From Xenorhabdus ishibashii (lineage in GTDB: Bacteria > Pseudomonadota > Gammaproteobacteria > Enterobacterales > Enterobacteriaceae), in contig NZ_NJAK01000001.1 of assembly GCF_002632755.1 (NCBI RefSeq), positions 3,038,001 through 3,102,000 on the forward strand: a DNA stretch of 64,000 bases. Reading direction: 5' to 3'. The notes under the pieces are model-generated. The model saw nothing but the letters and a program-made list of their open reading frames with translations. It was not told where the DNA came from and made no database searches. Position 1 is the stretch's first letter, and each line of letters starts with the position of its first letter. Position numbers and translations under genes: made by a program. This document shows positions 47,170 through 56,450 of the stretch, piece by piece.

Positions 47170-47184
47170 TGATAAGTATTCTTA
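47170..47184 (+). promoter_or_regulatory. Candidate Fur box of the siderophore ABC operon
   Basis: TGATAAGTATTCTTA matches the Fur 7-1-7 consensus TGATAATNATTATCA at 11 of 14 defined positions. It is about 50 bases upstream of the substrate-binding protein start, where Fe-Fur repression would act. Confidence 0.65.
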
Positions 47185-47233
47185 TTTGCTTTATTGTTAG
47201 CAGCAAAATTGTTGTGTGAAGAGGCTAACTAAA

Positions 47234-48367
47234 GTGAAGTTTGTATTTCGAACAGTTGTGAAAAGTATGAGTATCAGTTTAATGGCAGGTTCTGCCATGA
47301 TGGCAAGTTTTGCATCTTGGGCTGAAACAGTCACTGATGTTGCTGGACGTACTGTTGAAGTGCCAGAGAAAGTTAACCGTATCTTGTTGGGTGAAGGTCG
47401 TCTATTCCATTCTGTTGCCATATTGGAAGGAGATAAACCTCTGGCTCGTATCGCTGGCTGGCAAGGTGATTTCCGTAAACTGGACCCACAAACTTACGCT
47501 GTTTATAAAGCTAAATTCCCTGAAATCGATAATATCCCTCTGATTGGTAACACCAGCGCTGATAGTGTCAGTTCCGAGAAAGTGCTTACACTCAATCCTG
47601 ACGTTGCAATTTTTGGTCTGTCTGGACATGGCCCAGGAAAAAACAGTGAATTGGTGAAACAGTTGGAAAAAGCGGGTGTACCTGTTGTTTTTGTCGATTT
47701 CCGCAATGACCCCCTGAAAAATACATTACCTAGCATCCGTATGCTGGGCAAAATTTTGCATCGTGAAGATCAGGCTAATGCTTACGCTGATTTTTATGAA
47801 AAAAATCTAAAATTGGTAACCGATATTACGGATCGTGTACCAAACGCTGAGAAACCTTCCGTATTTATTGAACTGAGAGCAGGTTCTAGTGAAGATTGCT
47901 GTGGTACAGCAGGTAACGGCAATATGGGGAACTTCATTGATTTGGCGGGTGGCAAAAACATCGCCAAAGAAGTACTTCCTTCTCCTTTGGGCACAATGAA
48001 TCTGGAAAAAGTCATTGCTGAAGATCCTTATATTTACATCGCAAGCGGTGCACAAGATCCAGGTGACAAAGGTGAGGGGATCAAAATGGGCGCCCAAACT
48101 TCTGCCGATATTACCCGCGCAGGCCTGAAAGAAATCACTGAACGTAAAGGGATCAATAACTTAACTGCTGTGAAGGAAGGGCGTAGCTATGCGATTTGGC
48201 ATCACTACTATAACTCTCCTTATAATGTTGTTGTTACACAAGTTTTTGCTAAATGGTTCTATCCTGAAAAATTCGCTGATTTAGATCCGCAACAAACATT
48301 GAAAGAACTTCATAATAAATTCTTGGCTATTGAACCGTTAGGTACATATTGGGTCAGCGAGAAATAA
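47234..48367 (+). CDS. Iron-siderophore ABC transporter, periplasmic binding protein
   Basis: A class III (TroA/FepB-like) binding protein that delivers an iron chelate to the membrane permease. A signal peptide ends SFASWA-E; the mature start TVTDVAGRTVEVPEKVNRI is the family signature. The sequence and the following gene order recall the Yersinia Yiu system, so yiuA-like is the best name, but the siderophore is unknown. Start is uncertain: GTG 47234 has GAGG upstream; GTG 47216 and ATG 47267 are alternatives. An unusual EDCCGTAGNGNMG segment lies mid-protein. Confidence 0.85.
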   Translation: MKFVFRTVVKSMSISLMAGSAMMASFASWAETVTDVAGRTVEVPEKVNRILLGEGRLFHSVAILEGDKPLARIAGWQGDFRKLDPQTYAVYKAKFPEIDNIPLIGNTSADSVSSEKVLTLNPDVAIFGLSGHGPGKNSELVKQLEKAGVPVVFVDFRNDPLKNTLPSIRMLGKILHREDQANAYADFYEKNLKLVTDITDRVPNAEKPSVFIELRAGSSEDCCGTAGNGNMGNFIDLAGGKNIAKEVLPSPLGTMNLEKVIAEDPYIYIASGAQDPGDKGEGIKMGAQTSADITRAGLKEITERKGINNLTAVKEGRSYAIWHHYYNSPYNVVVTQVFAKWFYPEKFADLDPQQTLKELHNKFLAIEPLGTYWVSEK

Positions 48368-48386
48368 GCAGTAACAGGTAATAAAA

Positions 48387-49472
48387 ATGAGTGTCACTAC
48401 CGAGCCTATGCCAATGGTGAAACAGCAATTGAGTGAGTGCGATATAAAAGCACATTATCGTCATATCCTGCGCCGACGTATTGCATGGATATTATTCATC
48501 GCCCTGGCGATTGGCATTTCTGTTGTACTGGATTTTACCATGGGACCATCAGGGTTATCGCTGCAAACCCTCTGGCAAACCCTGTTTTCACCAGAGAGTG
48601 TTAACGCAGCAACAAGGGTGATTGTTTGGGATATTCGATTGCCCTATGCCCTGATGGCGGTAGTGATCGGCCTATCGCTTGGACTGGCCGGTGCTGAAAT
48701 GCAGACCATCCTGAATAACCCGCTAGCCAGCCCATTTACTTTGGGGGTTTCCAATGCAGCTTCTTTTGGTGCGGCATTAGCCATTGTGCTTGGTATTGGC
48801 ATTCCAGGGATACCGGATCAGTGGTTTATTTCCGCAAACGCTTTTCTCTTTGCATTTTTGGCTGCTTTAATGCTTGATGGCATTACCCGTTGGACAAGAG
48901 TTGCAACCTCAGGCGTTGTATTGTTCGGAATTGCGATGGTGTTTACCTTTGAAGCGTTAGTTTCGATGATGCAATTTATCGCTACGGAAGATACCTTACA
49001 GGGATTGGTTTTCTGGACAATGGGTAGCCTTGGCAGGGCGACATGGGAAAAATTGGGTATTATGGTACTCGTTTTCTCTGTCATTATGCCTGTCTCATTG
49101 AGCAATTCCTGGAAATTGACTGCACTGCGTCTGGGAGAAGATCGAGCTATCAGTTTTGGCATCAACATTAGCCGCCTTCGTTTGGGAACATTATTGCGTA
49201 TCAGTATCCTGACCGCATTGGCGGTTGCGTTTGTTGGCCCTATTGCTTTTATTGGATTGGTGGCTCCTCATATCGCCAGAATGATGTTTGGTGAAGATCA
49301 CCGTTTCTTCTTGCCTGCGAGTGCATTGATTGGTGCATTAGTTTTATCCATAGCTTCCATTGCTTCTAAGAACCTGATACCGGGCATTATTATACCGGTT
49401 GGGATAGTGACATCGTTGGTTGGTGTGCCTTTCTTCCTTAGCATAGTCTTACGCCATAGGGGAACTGTATGA
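48387..49472 (+). CDS. Iron-siderophore ABC transporter, permease
   Basis: 361-residue FecCD-type permease, about nine or ten membrane helices after a 35-residue cytoplasmic tail. Hallmarks: RLPYALMAVVIGLSLGLAGAEMQ, NNPLASPFTLGVSNAASFGA, and GPIAFIGLVAPHIARMMFGED, the loop that contacts the ATPase. It is the only permease gene, so it probably acts as a homodimer. The start is 19 bases after the binding-protein stop; the end overlaps the ATPase gene by 4 bases. Confidence 0.93.
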   Translation: MSVTTEPMPMVKQQLSECDIKAHYRHILRRRIAWILFIALAIGISVVLDFTMGPSGLSLQTLWQTLFSPESVNAATRVIVWDIRLPYALMAVVIGLSLGLAGAEMQTILNNPLASPFTLGVSNAASFGAALAIVLGIGIPGIPDQWFISANAFLFAFLAALMLDGITRWTRVATSGVVLFGIAMVFTFEALVSMMQFIATEDTLQGLVFWTMGSLGRATWEKLGIMVLVFSVIMPVSLSNSWKLTALRLGEDRAISFGINISRLRLGTLLRISILTALAVAFVGPIAFIGLVAPHIARMMFGEDHRFFLPASALIGALVLSIASIASKNLIPGIIIPVGIVTSLVGVPFFLSIVLRHRGTV

Positions 49473-50257
49473 GTCAGGGATTAAAAATCAATTGCCTGAC
49501 GGCGGGATATCCAAAGCACTCCGTGATTGAAAATTTGGATGTCAACACATTGCCACGTGGTCAAATTACGGTATTGTTGGGACCGAATGGTTGTGGTAAA
49601 TCCACACTTCTGCGTTCGCTGGCTGGATTGAATAAAGCCAGTGGCGAACTGCTATTGGATGGGCAGGATCTGATGAAGATGAATTTTGCCCAACGTGCCC
49701 AAAACGTCGTTTATTTGCCGCAAACATTACCGGCAGGTGTACATCTTCATGTATTGGAATCGGTAATTGTTGCCCAACGAGCATCTGGTGGTGTGAGCAA
49801 TAGCCAATGTGAACAGGAAGTCATGGAGCTATTACGCCAGCTTGGTATTGAACATTTGGCACTCAGCTATTTGGATCAATTATCTGGTGGTCAAAAACAG
49901 TTAGTTGGATTGGCTCAATCATTAATCCGCCGTCCGACATTATTATTATTAGATGAACCATTAAGTGCACTGGATTTAAATTACCAATATCATGTCATGG
50001 ATTTAGTTGCACGTGAAACGCGCCAGCGTAATATTATTACAATTGTTGTTGTTCATGACATTAATATTGCATTACGTCATGGTGATCATGTATTAATGCT
50101 AAAAAAAGGTAAATTAATTTCTGAAGGTAAACCTGAACAGGTTATTACACCAAGCAGTTTGGCAGAAGTTTATGGTATTAAAGGCCGAATTGAACGTTGT
50201 TCTCAGGGCATACCACAAGTATTAATTGATGGTTTGGTGACAGAATTCATAAGTTAA
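49469..50257 (+). CDS. Iron-siderophore ABC transporter, ATPase
   Basis: 262-residue FepC-type ATPase. Walker A GPNGCGKST at residues 38-46, signature LSGGQ at 137-141, Walker B LLLLDEP at 157-163 and the H-loop histidine in VVHDINIALRHGD. ATG overlaps the permease stop (ATGA), so translation is coupled. Completes a three-gene importer with the TonB receptor downstream. Confidence 0.95.
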   Translation: MSQGLKINCLTAGYPKHSVIENLDVNTLPRGQITVLLGPNGCGKSTLLRSLAGLNKASGELLLDGQDLMKMNFAQRAQNVVYLPQTLPAGVHLHVLESVIVAQRASGGVSNSQCEQEVMELLRQLGIEHLALSYLDQLSGGQKQLVGLAQSLIRRPTLLLLDEPLSALDLNYQYHVMDLVARETRQRNIITIVVVHDINIALRHGDHVLMLKKGKLISEGKPEQVITPSSLAEVYGIKGRIERCSQGIPQVLIDGLVTEFIS

Positions 50258-50317
50258 AATATAAAAGCCATAATTCGCTTTAATACAATTGAAGTGGAAT
50301 TTAATAAATATAACCTG

Positions 50318-50342
50318 ACAGGAATAATTTTATTATTCCTGT
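50318..50342. other. Palindrome between the ATPase and receptor genes
   Basis: Perfect 11-bp arms (50318-50328 and 50332-50342) around a TTT loop. No U-run follows. It may be an intercistronic hairpin that alters relative expression, or a partial terminator. Confidence 0.55.
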
Positions 50343-50409
50343 ATTGCGAGTATGTGTCTGTTATCCATATTGTTTAAACAATTCTATTCTACCTTTTGGA
50401 GAATCGGGA

Positions 50410-52368
50410 ATGACTGTCTTTGCAAAGAAAAAAGTTGTATTAGGTATTATTGCTGCTATTTCATCCAGCGCTGTTTTAGCTGCTAATAATGGTGAAGATA
50501 AAATTGTTGTAACCACTGCGTCAGGTTTCCAGCAAAAGATCGAGGATGCACCTGCTTCTATTTCCGTTGTTAGCCGCGAACAGTTGGAAACTAAAGCCTA
50601 CCGTGATGTGACCGATGCATTGAAAGATGTGCCGGGAGTGGTTGTTACTGGCGGTGGTAGTAGTAGTGATATCAGTATTCGTGGTATGGCTTCCAAATAT
50701 ACTATGATCTTAGTTGATGGTAGGCGTGTTGATACACGTAGTACTCGTCCAAATAGTGATGGTTCTGGTATTGAGCAGGGGTGGTTACCACCATTGGCCG
50801 CGATTGAGCGTATTGAAGTGATACGGGGACCAATGTCTTCTCTATATGGCTCTGATGCTATGGGAGGAGTGATCAATGTTATTACTCGTAAGGCTCAGAA
50901 AGAATGGCATTTAACTCTGAAAGCGGACTCTACCCTGACTGAGAGTAAAGATTCTGGTAATAGTTATCAGAGCAGTATTTATGCCGCAGGACCAATAATT
51001 GATGGATTATTGGGCTTAAGAGTGAATGGATCATATTCTCATCGCAATGAAGATAAATTCTTAGGGGGATTTAGAGAACAGGAAATACGCAATGGTGCAG
51101 TAGCGTTCTCTTTGACACCAAATGAGGAAAATGCTTTTACTTTTGAGGCAGGCCGTTATGAACAAGATCGCGATTCAACTATTGGTAAGACACGTGACTG
51201 TCAGCCAAAATCTTGTGAAGATGATATAAGTCGTTATAAACGTAATAATTACGCTATTACTCATCATGGCATTTATGGTTTTGGTACGATGACTTCTTAT
51301 ATTCAAAGAGATGAGTCTCGTAACCCTGAACGTGAAATGAAAAACAATGATACGGTATTTAACAACCATACGACATTTGTATTCGACGACCATACAGTAA
51401 GCATTGGCGGCCAATATCGTTATGAAGATTTGCGAGACAATAGCAATAAACTACCTTCGGCTAAAGATATTAATAAGTTAACCCGCTGGAGTTGGGCATT
51501 AGTCTTAGAAGACGAGTGGCAAATGATTAATGATTTTGCTCTTACTAGTGGAGTGCGATTAGATAAAGATCAAAATTTTGGAATGCATTGGACACCTCGT
51601 CTATATGGAGTATGGCATGCTGATGAACAATGGACTGTTAAGGGTGGCATTTCTACCGGTTATCGTTCTCCAGATATAAGGCAAGTTGCTCCTAACTGGG
51701 GACAGACAACAGGTGGGCGATTTAGTAATGGAATGATCTTAGGGAATCCAGATCTCAAGCCAGAAAAAAGTGTTAATGAAGAAATTAGTATTATCTGGAA
51801 TAACCTAGAAAACTTTAATATTGGTGTCACCGTTTTTAATACTGCCTTTAAAGACAAAATTACTGAAGTTAGAGATTGCGATAAAGATTGTAAGCTCGGT
51901 GGTGACGATTATGATTTTATTAACAAGCGTACAAATGTTGATAAAGCTAATATTCGAGGTATTGAAACCACCATGAATTGGAGCATTGTTGAAAATTTAT
52001 CATTGGCAGCAAACTATACTTATACCGATTCTGAGCAAAAAAGTGGTGATTTTAAAGGTCAGCCATTAAACAAAATGCCAACACATATGGCAAATGCAAC
52101 CTTAAACTGGCAACCGCTATCTGAATTAGATACATGGACACGTATTAATTTCCGCAGTAAAACAAAGAATTATCAGTATCGCTCTAGTATGAAAGATGGA
52201 ACTCCTTCTTATACTTTTGTCGATCTAGGGGTAACTTATAATTTGGCTAAAAATCTACGCTTGTTAGGTGGAATTTATAACGTTTTTGACAAACGAGTAA
52301 CTGAAGAAACCCACGATGCAGTTCTGGATGGCCGCCGCTACAACATTGGCATTAATTATGATTTTTAA
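50410..52368 (+). CDS. TonB-dependent siderophore receptor (CirA/IrgA-like)
   Basis: 652-residue outer-membrane receptor. After a signal peptide ending VLAA, an apparent TonB box (DKIVVTTAS) is followed by the plug domain (ASISVVSREQLETKAYRDV, DISIRGMASKYTMILVDGRR) and a 22-strand barrel ending RRYNIGINYDF with a terminal Phe. The CirA/IrgA style suggests a catecholate ligand, and the gene order matches Yersinia YiuR, both inference. ATG 50410 is behind GGAG; an earlier in-frame codon at 50344 lacks support. Expressed with or just after the ABC genes. Confidence 0.92.
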   Translation: MTVFAKKKVVLGIIAAISSSAVLAANNGEDKIVVTTASGFQQKIEDAPASISVVSREQLETKAYRDVTDALKDVPGVVVTGGGSSSDISIRGMASKYTMILVDGRRVDTRSTRPNSDGSGIEQGWLPPLAAIERIEVIRGPMSSLYGSDAMGGVINVITRKAQKEWHLTLKADSTLTESKDSGNSYQSSIYAAGPIIDGLLGLRVNGSYSHRNEDKFLGGFREQEIRNGAVAFSLTPNEENAFTFEAGRYEQDRDSTIGKTRDCQPKSCEDDISRYKRNNYAITHHGIYGFGTMTSYIQRDESRNPEREMKNNDTVFNNHTTFVFDDHTVSIGGQYRYEDLRDNSNKLPSAKDINKLTRWSWALVLEDEWQMINDFALTSGVRLDKDQNFGMHWTPRLYGVWHADEQWTVKGGISTGYRSPDIRQVAPNWGQTTGGRFSNGMILGNPDLKPEKSVNEEISIIWNNLENFNIGVTVFNTAFKDKITEVRDCDKDCKLGGDDYDFINKRTNVDKANIRGIETTMNWSIVENLSLAANYTYTDSEQKSGDFKGQPLNKMPTHMANATLNWQPLSELDTWTRINFRSKTKNYQYRSSMKDGTPSYTFVDLGVTYNLAKNLRLLGGIYNVFDKRVTEETHDAVLDGRRYNIGINYDF

Positions 52369-52425
52369 TTAATATTTTTCTTATAATAAATATTAATCAT
52401 TATACTTAACATTCGGACATCATAT

Positions 52426-52469
52426 AAAATCATCCCGCCATCGACTTTAGGTCACGGCGGGATGATTTT
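52426..52469 (+). terminator. Terminator of the siderophore receptor gene
   Basis: A 14-bp perfect stem with a GGCGGG core (52426-52439 with 52456-52469) followed by TT, and T-rich in the descending arm, 57 bases past the receptor stop. Confidence 0.9.
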
Positions 52470-52682
52470 TTTCCATCAAAAAAATCATAATTAAATGGTA
52501 AATAGTTCTCCTCTGTGCTAAAAACTTATCGAAAGCCAATCGAAGGATATGATGGCGTTAGGTTTCAGCACTAACTCAGTAAGAGCCTGCTCCATAAGGC
52601 TCTGTAGTGTCGTAAAAAATAATGAATTTTTAGTGTTATCGCGCTTGCTATTTCTGAACTTGAAGTGCAAAATGCGTGCACT

Positions 52683-52724
52683 AAAAATAACTGATGCGTA
52701 AATATGCATCAGTTATTTTTTTTG
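52683..52724 (+). terminator. Second strong terminator upstream of plaP
   Basis: AAATAACTGATGC/GCATCAGTTATTT stem of about 13 bp with an 8-base loop and a run of eight T. It ends no known gene; either a small RNA from about 52500 or an attenuated leader would end here. Confidence 0.85.
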
Positions 52725-52831
52725 CTTTGAATTATTTTTTACAACACCAAGAGGCCGGATTCTGTTCCGGATCGATATTGACTATAAGCAGCCGTCATCG
52801 AGATAGGGTTGCTGTACTGAGGAATGCAAAT

Positions 52832-53044
52832 ATGGAGCAATTATTCTCTTTTGCACTTGTGCCAATTGGCGCTCGTTGCTGCAATGATGACTATGGGGCA
52901 AGCTCCTATGTCAATTCACCATTTTCCAATTCTTCTTTCTTTTCTGTTTATAGACAGATGCGAAGTCTACCCAGTAACTATCGATTAAGTAGTTGTATCA
53001 GTACCCAGATCGAAGTTATGGGAGGTTTTGCTCATGTTGCATAA
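52832..53044 (+). CDS. Possible 70-codon leader ORF overlapping plaP start
   Basis: ATG 52832 has a GAGG ribosome site 9 bases upstream. The frame runs 70 codons and stops at TAA 53042-53044, overlapping the plaP ATG (53034) by 11 bases; the plaP ribosome site GGAGG lies inside it. The product ([20 protein letters not shown]...) is rich in Ser, Arg and Cys and I recognise no family. The arrangement suits a translated leader that couples to plaP. It could also be chance. Confidence 0.4.
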   Translation: MEQLFSFALVPIGARCCNDDYGASSYVNSPFSNSSFFSVYRQMRSLPSNYRLSSCISTQIEVMGGFAHVA

Positions 53045-54419
53045 TACCACCACTCCTAGTGCACTCGGTATTAACCAAGCCAGTGCTGACAACCGTGTTC
53101 AACTAAGAAGAACATTGACTCTGTTCCAGGTAGTCATGATGGGGCTTGCCTATCTGCAGCCAATGACTATTTTTGATACATTTGGAATTGTTTCTGGTTT
53201 GACCGGTGGGCATGTTGCGACATCTTATGCTATTGCATTAACTGCAATTTTATTTACAGCGCTAAGTTATGGAAAATTAATAAAGCGTTTTCCATCGGCG
53301 GGTTCTGCTTATACTTACGTACAAAAATCGATGAGCCCCCATCTTGGATTTATGGTAGGTTGGTCTTCTTTACTGGATTATATGTTGATGCCGATGATCA
53401 ATGTATTATTGGCAAAGATTTACCTACAGGCTTTGTTCCCTGGTATTGAACCATGGATCTTTGTAGTCGTGTTGACTGCACTTATGACAATCATCAATCT
53501 GAGTGGTATTAATGTCGTTGCTAATATCAATAGCATCGTTGTGATCGTCCAGATTGCTGTTATGGTGATACTTGTTGGGTTAATGATCCGTGGTGTTTAT
53601 AGTGGAGAAGGTGCAGGAACGCTACTGAGTATCCAGCCATTTACATCAGAAGAAGCACAATTAATTCCAATGATTACTGGTGCGACAATACTTTGTTTCT
53701 CATTTCTTGGTTTTGATGGCATTAGTTCTTTGTCGGAAGAAACACCAAATGCAGGTAAGGTTGTTCCTAAAGCGATTTTCCTGACCGCGTTAATTGGTGG
53801 CATGATCTTTATTGCAGTATCTTATTTCTTACAGCTCTATTTCCCGGATATTTCTCGGTTTAAAAACCCAGACGCTTCCCAGCCAGAAATTATTCTTTAT
53901 GTTGCTGGTGCGTTATTCCAATATGTGATTCTCATATTTTCCAGTGTCACAGTAATGGCTTCTGGTATGGCTGCACATGCGGGTGTATCTCGTTTGCTCT
54001 ATGTTATGGGACGTGACGGTGTATTGCCTGAAAAAATATTTGCTTATATTCACCCTAAATGGCGTACTCCAGCAATTAACGTGATATTGGTTGGTATTAT
54101 CGCCTTATCAGCATGTTGGTTGGAGCTAGTCACGGCTACAGCACTGATCAATTTTGGTGCGTTGGTTGCCTTTACATTCGTTAACTTATCAGTGATTTCT
54201 CAATTCTATATTCGTGAGCGTCGTAATAATACCTTGAAAGACACCCTGAATTTCTTGATCTTGCCACTTCTTGGTGCTGCAACAGTGGGTGTTTTATGGG
54301 TGAATTTAGAATCAAATTCTATGGAATTAGGTTTGATTTGGGGAGGCATTGGTCTTATTTACATGTTTTTCCTGACTCGTAGCTTCCGTCAACCAATGCC
54401 ACAGTTTACTGAATCATAA
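53034..54419 (+). CDS. plaP: PlaP-like putrescine importer
   Basis: 461-residue APC-family permease with 12 membrane helices, close to E. coli PlaP (YeeF): [56 protein letters not shown] and [20 protein letters not shown]. It imports putrescine with protons; the Proteus homologue supports swarming. Substrate could be a related amine. ATG 53034 is behind GGAGG. As in E. coli, sbcB and tmaR are in the same neighbourhood. Confidence 0.88.
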   Translation: MLHNTTTPSALGINQASADNRVQLRRTLTLFQVVMMGLAYLQPMTIFDTFGIVSGLTGGHVATSYAIALTAILFTALSYGKLIKRFPSAGSAYTYVQKSMSPHLGFMVGWSSLLDYMLMPMINVLLAKIYLQALFPGIEPWIFVVVLTALMTIINLSGINVVANINSIVVIVQIAVMVILVGLMIRGVYSGEGAGTLLSIQPFTSEEAQLIPMITGATILCFSFLGFDGISSLSEETPNAGKVVPKAIFLTALIGGMIFIAVSYFLQLYFPDISRFKNPDASQPEIILYVAGALFQYVILIFSSVTVMASGMAAHAGVSRLLYVMGRDGVLPEKIFAYIHPKWRTPAINVILVGIIALSACWLELVTATALINFGALVAFTFVNLSVISQFYIRERRNNTLKDTLNFLILPLLGAATVGVLWVNLESNSMELGLIWGGIGLIYMFFLTRSFRQPMPQFTES

Positions 54420-54450
54420 CCAGAAAACATCTCAGGTTACTGCTATTACT

Positions 54451-54480
54451 AAAAAACAGCATCATCAGGTGCTGTTTTTT
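54451..54480 (+). terminator. plaP terminator
   Basis: An 11-bp stem AAAAAACAGCA/TGCTGTTTTTT (54451-54461 with 54470-54480) continuing into T-rich sequence, 32 bases past the plaP stop. Confidence 0.9.
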
Positions 54481-54612
54481 TTGCTTGAAATGACAAAATA
54501 GAGTGCAAATCATACAAATATTATCAAAAAGCGTCATATAATAAGATAATTTTCCATGCCTGTTTTCATTAAAAGCCTGTTTATTTGGCCTGAGTAAGGT
54601 AAGAGAACTATT

Positions 54613-56358
54613 ATGAACGATGCTAGGAATCCCCAAAATCAGCGGTTAATCGCCACTCTCACGAATATTGTTGGATCTTCTCATATTCTCACTGAACCTC
54701 GAAAAACGGAACGTTACCGCAAAGGCTTCCGCTCTGGACAAGGGGAGGCTCTTGCCGTTGTATTTCCGGGTTCATTATTAGAACAATGGAAAGTATTTAA
54801 AGCCTGTGTTGAAGCTGACAAAATTATTTTGCTGCAAGCAGCCAATACTGGATTAACGGAAGGATCAACACCGAGTGGCAATGATTATGACCGCGATATC
54901 GTCATTATTAGTACCTTACGAATGGATAAAATTCAGGTTCTTCAATCAACAAACCAAGTTATTGCATTCCCTGGTAGTACGTTGTGGCATTTAGAAAAAG
55001 TATTAAAACCATTGGGACGTGAACCACACTCGGTTATTGGTTCGTCCTGTATTGGAGCATCTGTTATTGGCGGAATTTGCAATAGCTCAGGGGGCTCTTT
55101 GGTTCAGCGTGGTCCAGCTTATACTGAAATGGCGCTCTATGGCCGTGTTAATGAGAAGGGAGAAGCTGAACTGATTAACCATTTGGGGATCTCGTTAGGT
55201 GATCAACCTGAGGATATTTTGACTTGTCTGGAAGAACAACGTTATCGAACCGAAGATATTCAACATAGTGACAGGGTCGCTTCTGATCATGAATATTCAC
55301 AGCGTGTGCGGGATGTTGAGGCAGATACACCATCACGGTTTAATGCTGATGAACGCAGGCTGTTTGAAGCCTCTGGCTGTGCGGGTAAATTAGTTGTTTT
55401 TGCTGTTCGACTGGATACTTTTTTGACAGAGCCATCTTCACAGGTTTTTTATATCGGTACTAATCAACCCGAAGTATTGACAGAATTGCGTCGTCATATT
55501 CTATCGAATTTCCAGCATCTGCCAGTTGCCGGCGAATATATGCATCGGGATATATTTGATATTGCAGAAATATATGGAAAAGACACCTTTATCATGATTG
55601 ATAAACTAGGCACAGATAAAATGCCAATGTTTTTTAATTTGAAAGGACGAATGGATGCCATATTAGGTAAGGTCCCATTTTTACCGGCACATTTAACGGA
55701 TCGTGTTATGCAGGGAGTGAGTCGTTTATTGCCTTCCCATTTACCTACTCGCCTGAAAGAATACCGAAATCGTTTTGAACATCACTTAATGTTGAAAATG
55801 TCAGGTGAAGGTATAAAAGAAGCGAGTGAGTGGTTGGAAAATTACTTCAAGCAGGTTGATGGGGAGTATTTTGCTTGTACTCCAGAAGAAGGAACGAAAG
55901 CATTTTTACACCGTTTTGCCGCAGCAGGAGCAGCTATTCGTTACCAGGCTGTTCACAGTGATGAAGTGGAAGATATTTTGGCATTGGATATTGCCTTACG
56001 GCGTAATGATCGTGAATGGCTTGAAACTTTACCAGCCGAAATCAATGAAGCGTTAGTCCATAAGTTATATTACGGACATTTTATGTGCTATGTATTCCAC
56101 CAGGACTATATTGTCAAAAAAGGGACAGATATCCATGCATTGAAAACGAAAATGCTGGAAATTTTGCATCAGCGCGGAGCTGAATATCCTGCCGAACATA
56201 ACGTTGGTCACTTGTATAAAGCCAAACCCCAGCTTAAGCATTTCTATCAAGTCATTGATCCAACTAATACCTTAAATCCGGGAATTGGGAAAACCTCCAA
56301 GCTAAAAAATTGGGGTGGAGAATGTGGTTGCCAAGTTGCCGGACATTCACATGATTAG
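54613..56358 (+). CDS. dld: Dld, quinone-dependent D-lactate dehydrogenase
   Basis: Peripheral membrane flavoenzyme that oxidises D-lactate to pyruvate and feeds quinones. 581 residues against 571. The FAD-binding type 4 domain has ALAVVFPGS, QAANTGLTEGSTPSG and GSSCIGASVIGGICNSSGG; the membrane-binding and cap domains follow (LPSHLPTRLKEYRNRFEHHL), ending with PTNTLNPGIGKTSK. A gene of its own between plaP and sbcB; terminators flank it on both sides. Confidence 0.96.
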   Translation: MNDARNPQNQRLIATLTNIVGSSHILTEPRKTERYRKGFRSGQGEALAVVFPGSLLEQWKVFKACVEADKIILLQAANTGLTEGSTPSGNDYDRDIVIISTLRMDKIQVLQSTNQVIAFPGSTLWHLEKVLKPLGREPHSVIGSSCIGASVIGGICNSSGGSLVQRGPAYTEMALYGRVNEKGEAELINHLGISLGDQPEDILTCLEEQRYRTEDIQHSDRVASDHEYSQRVRDVEADTPSRFNADERRLFEASGCAGKLVVFAVRLDTFLTEPSSQVFYIGTNQPEVLTELRRHILSNFQHLPVAGEYMHRDIFDIAEIYGKDTFIMIDKLGTDKMPMFFNLKGRMDAILGKVPFLPAHLTDRVMQGVSRLLPSHLPTRLKEYRNRFEHHLMLKMSGEGIKEASEWLENYFKQVDGEYFACTPEEGTKAFLHRFAAAGAAIRYQAVHSDEVEDILALDIALRRNDREWLETLPAEINEALVHKLYYGHFMCYVFHQDYIVKKGTDIHALKTKMLEILHQRGAEYPAEHNVGHLYKAKPQLKHFYQVIDPTNTLNPGIGKTSKLKNWGGECGCQVAGHSHD

Positions 56359-56370
56359 TTTGTTTTGATT

Positions 56371-56418
56371 GCGGAAAAAAGAAAAGACAAAACATCAGTG
56401 TTTGTCTTCTTCTTTTTT
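56371..56418 (+). terminator. dld terminator
   Basis: Stem AGACAAA/TTTGTCT (56385-56391 with 56401-56407) extended by A-rich and T-rich flanks, T6 on the plus strand, between convergent dld and sbcB. Confidence 0.75.
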
Positions 56419-56450
56419 ATTTTATTAGGCAGAGAACGTATATAAAAGCC

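Larger units (their letters stand above)
52369..52831. other. Receptor-plaP spacer with two terminators and a folded RNA candidate
   Basis: 463 bases. The receptor terminator is at 52426-52469. Downstream is a stretch with nested complementary segments (CACTA/TAGTG around AGAGCC/GGCTCT, 52569-52611), then a second strong plus-strand terminator (52683-52724). After that a possible promoter (TTGACT at 52778) leads to a leader frame in front of plaP. Confidence 0.5.

Noticed and set aside
52518..52709. 63-codon minus-strand frame upstream of plaP
   Set aside because: Its start lies inside the strong terminator hairpin and no ribosome site precedes it.
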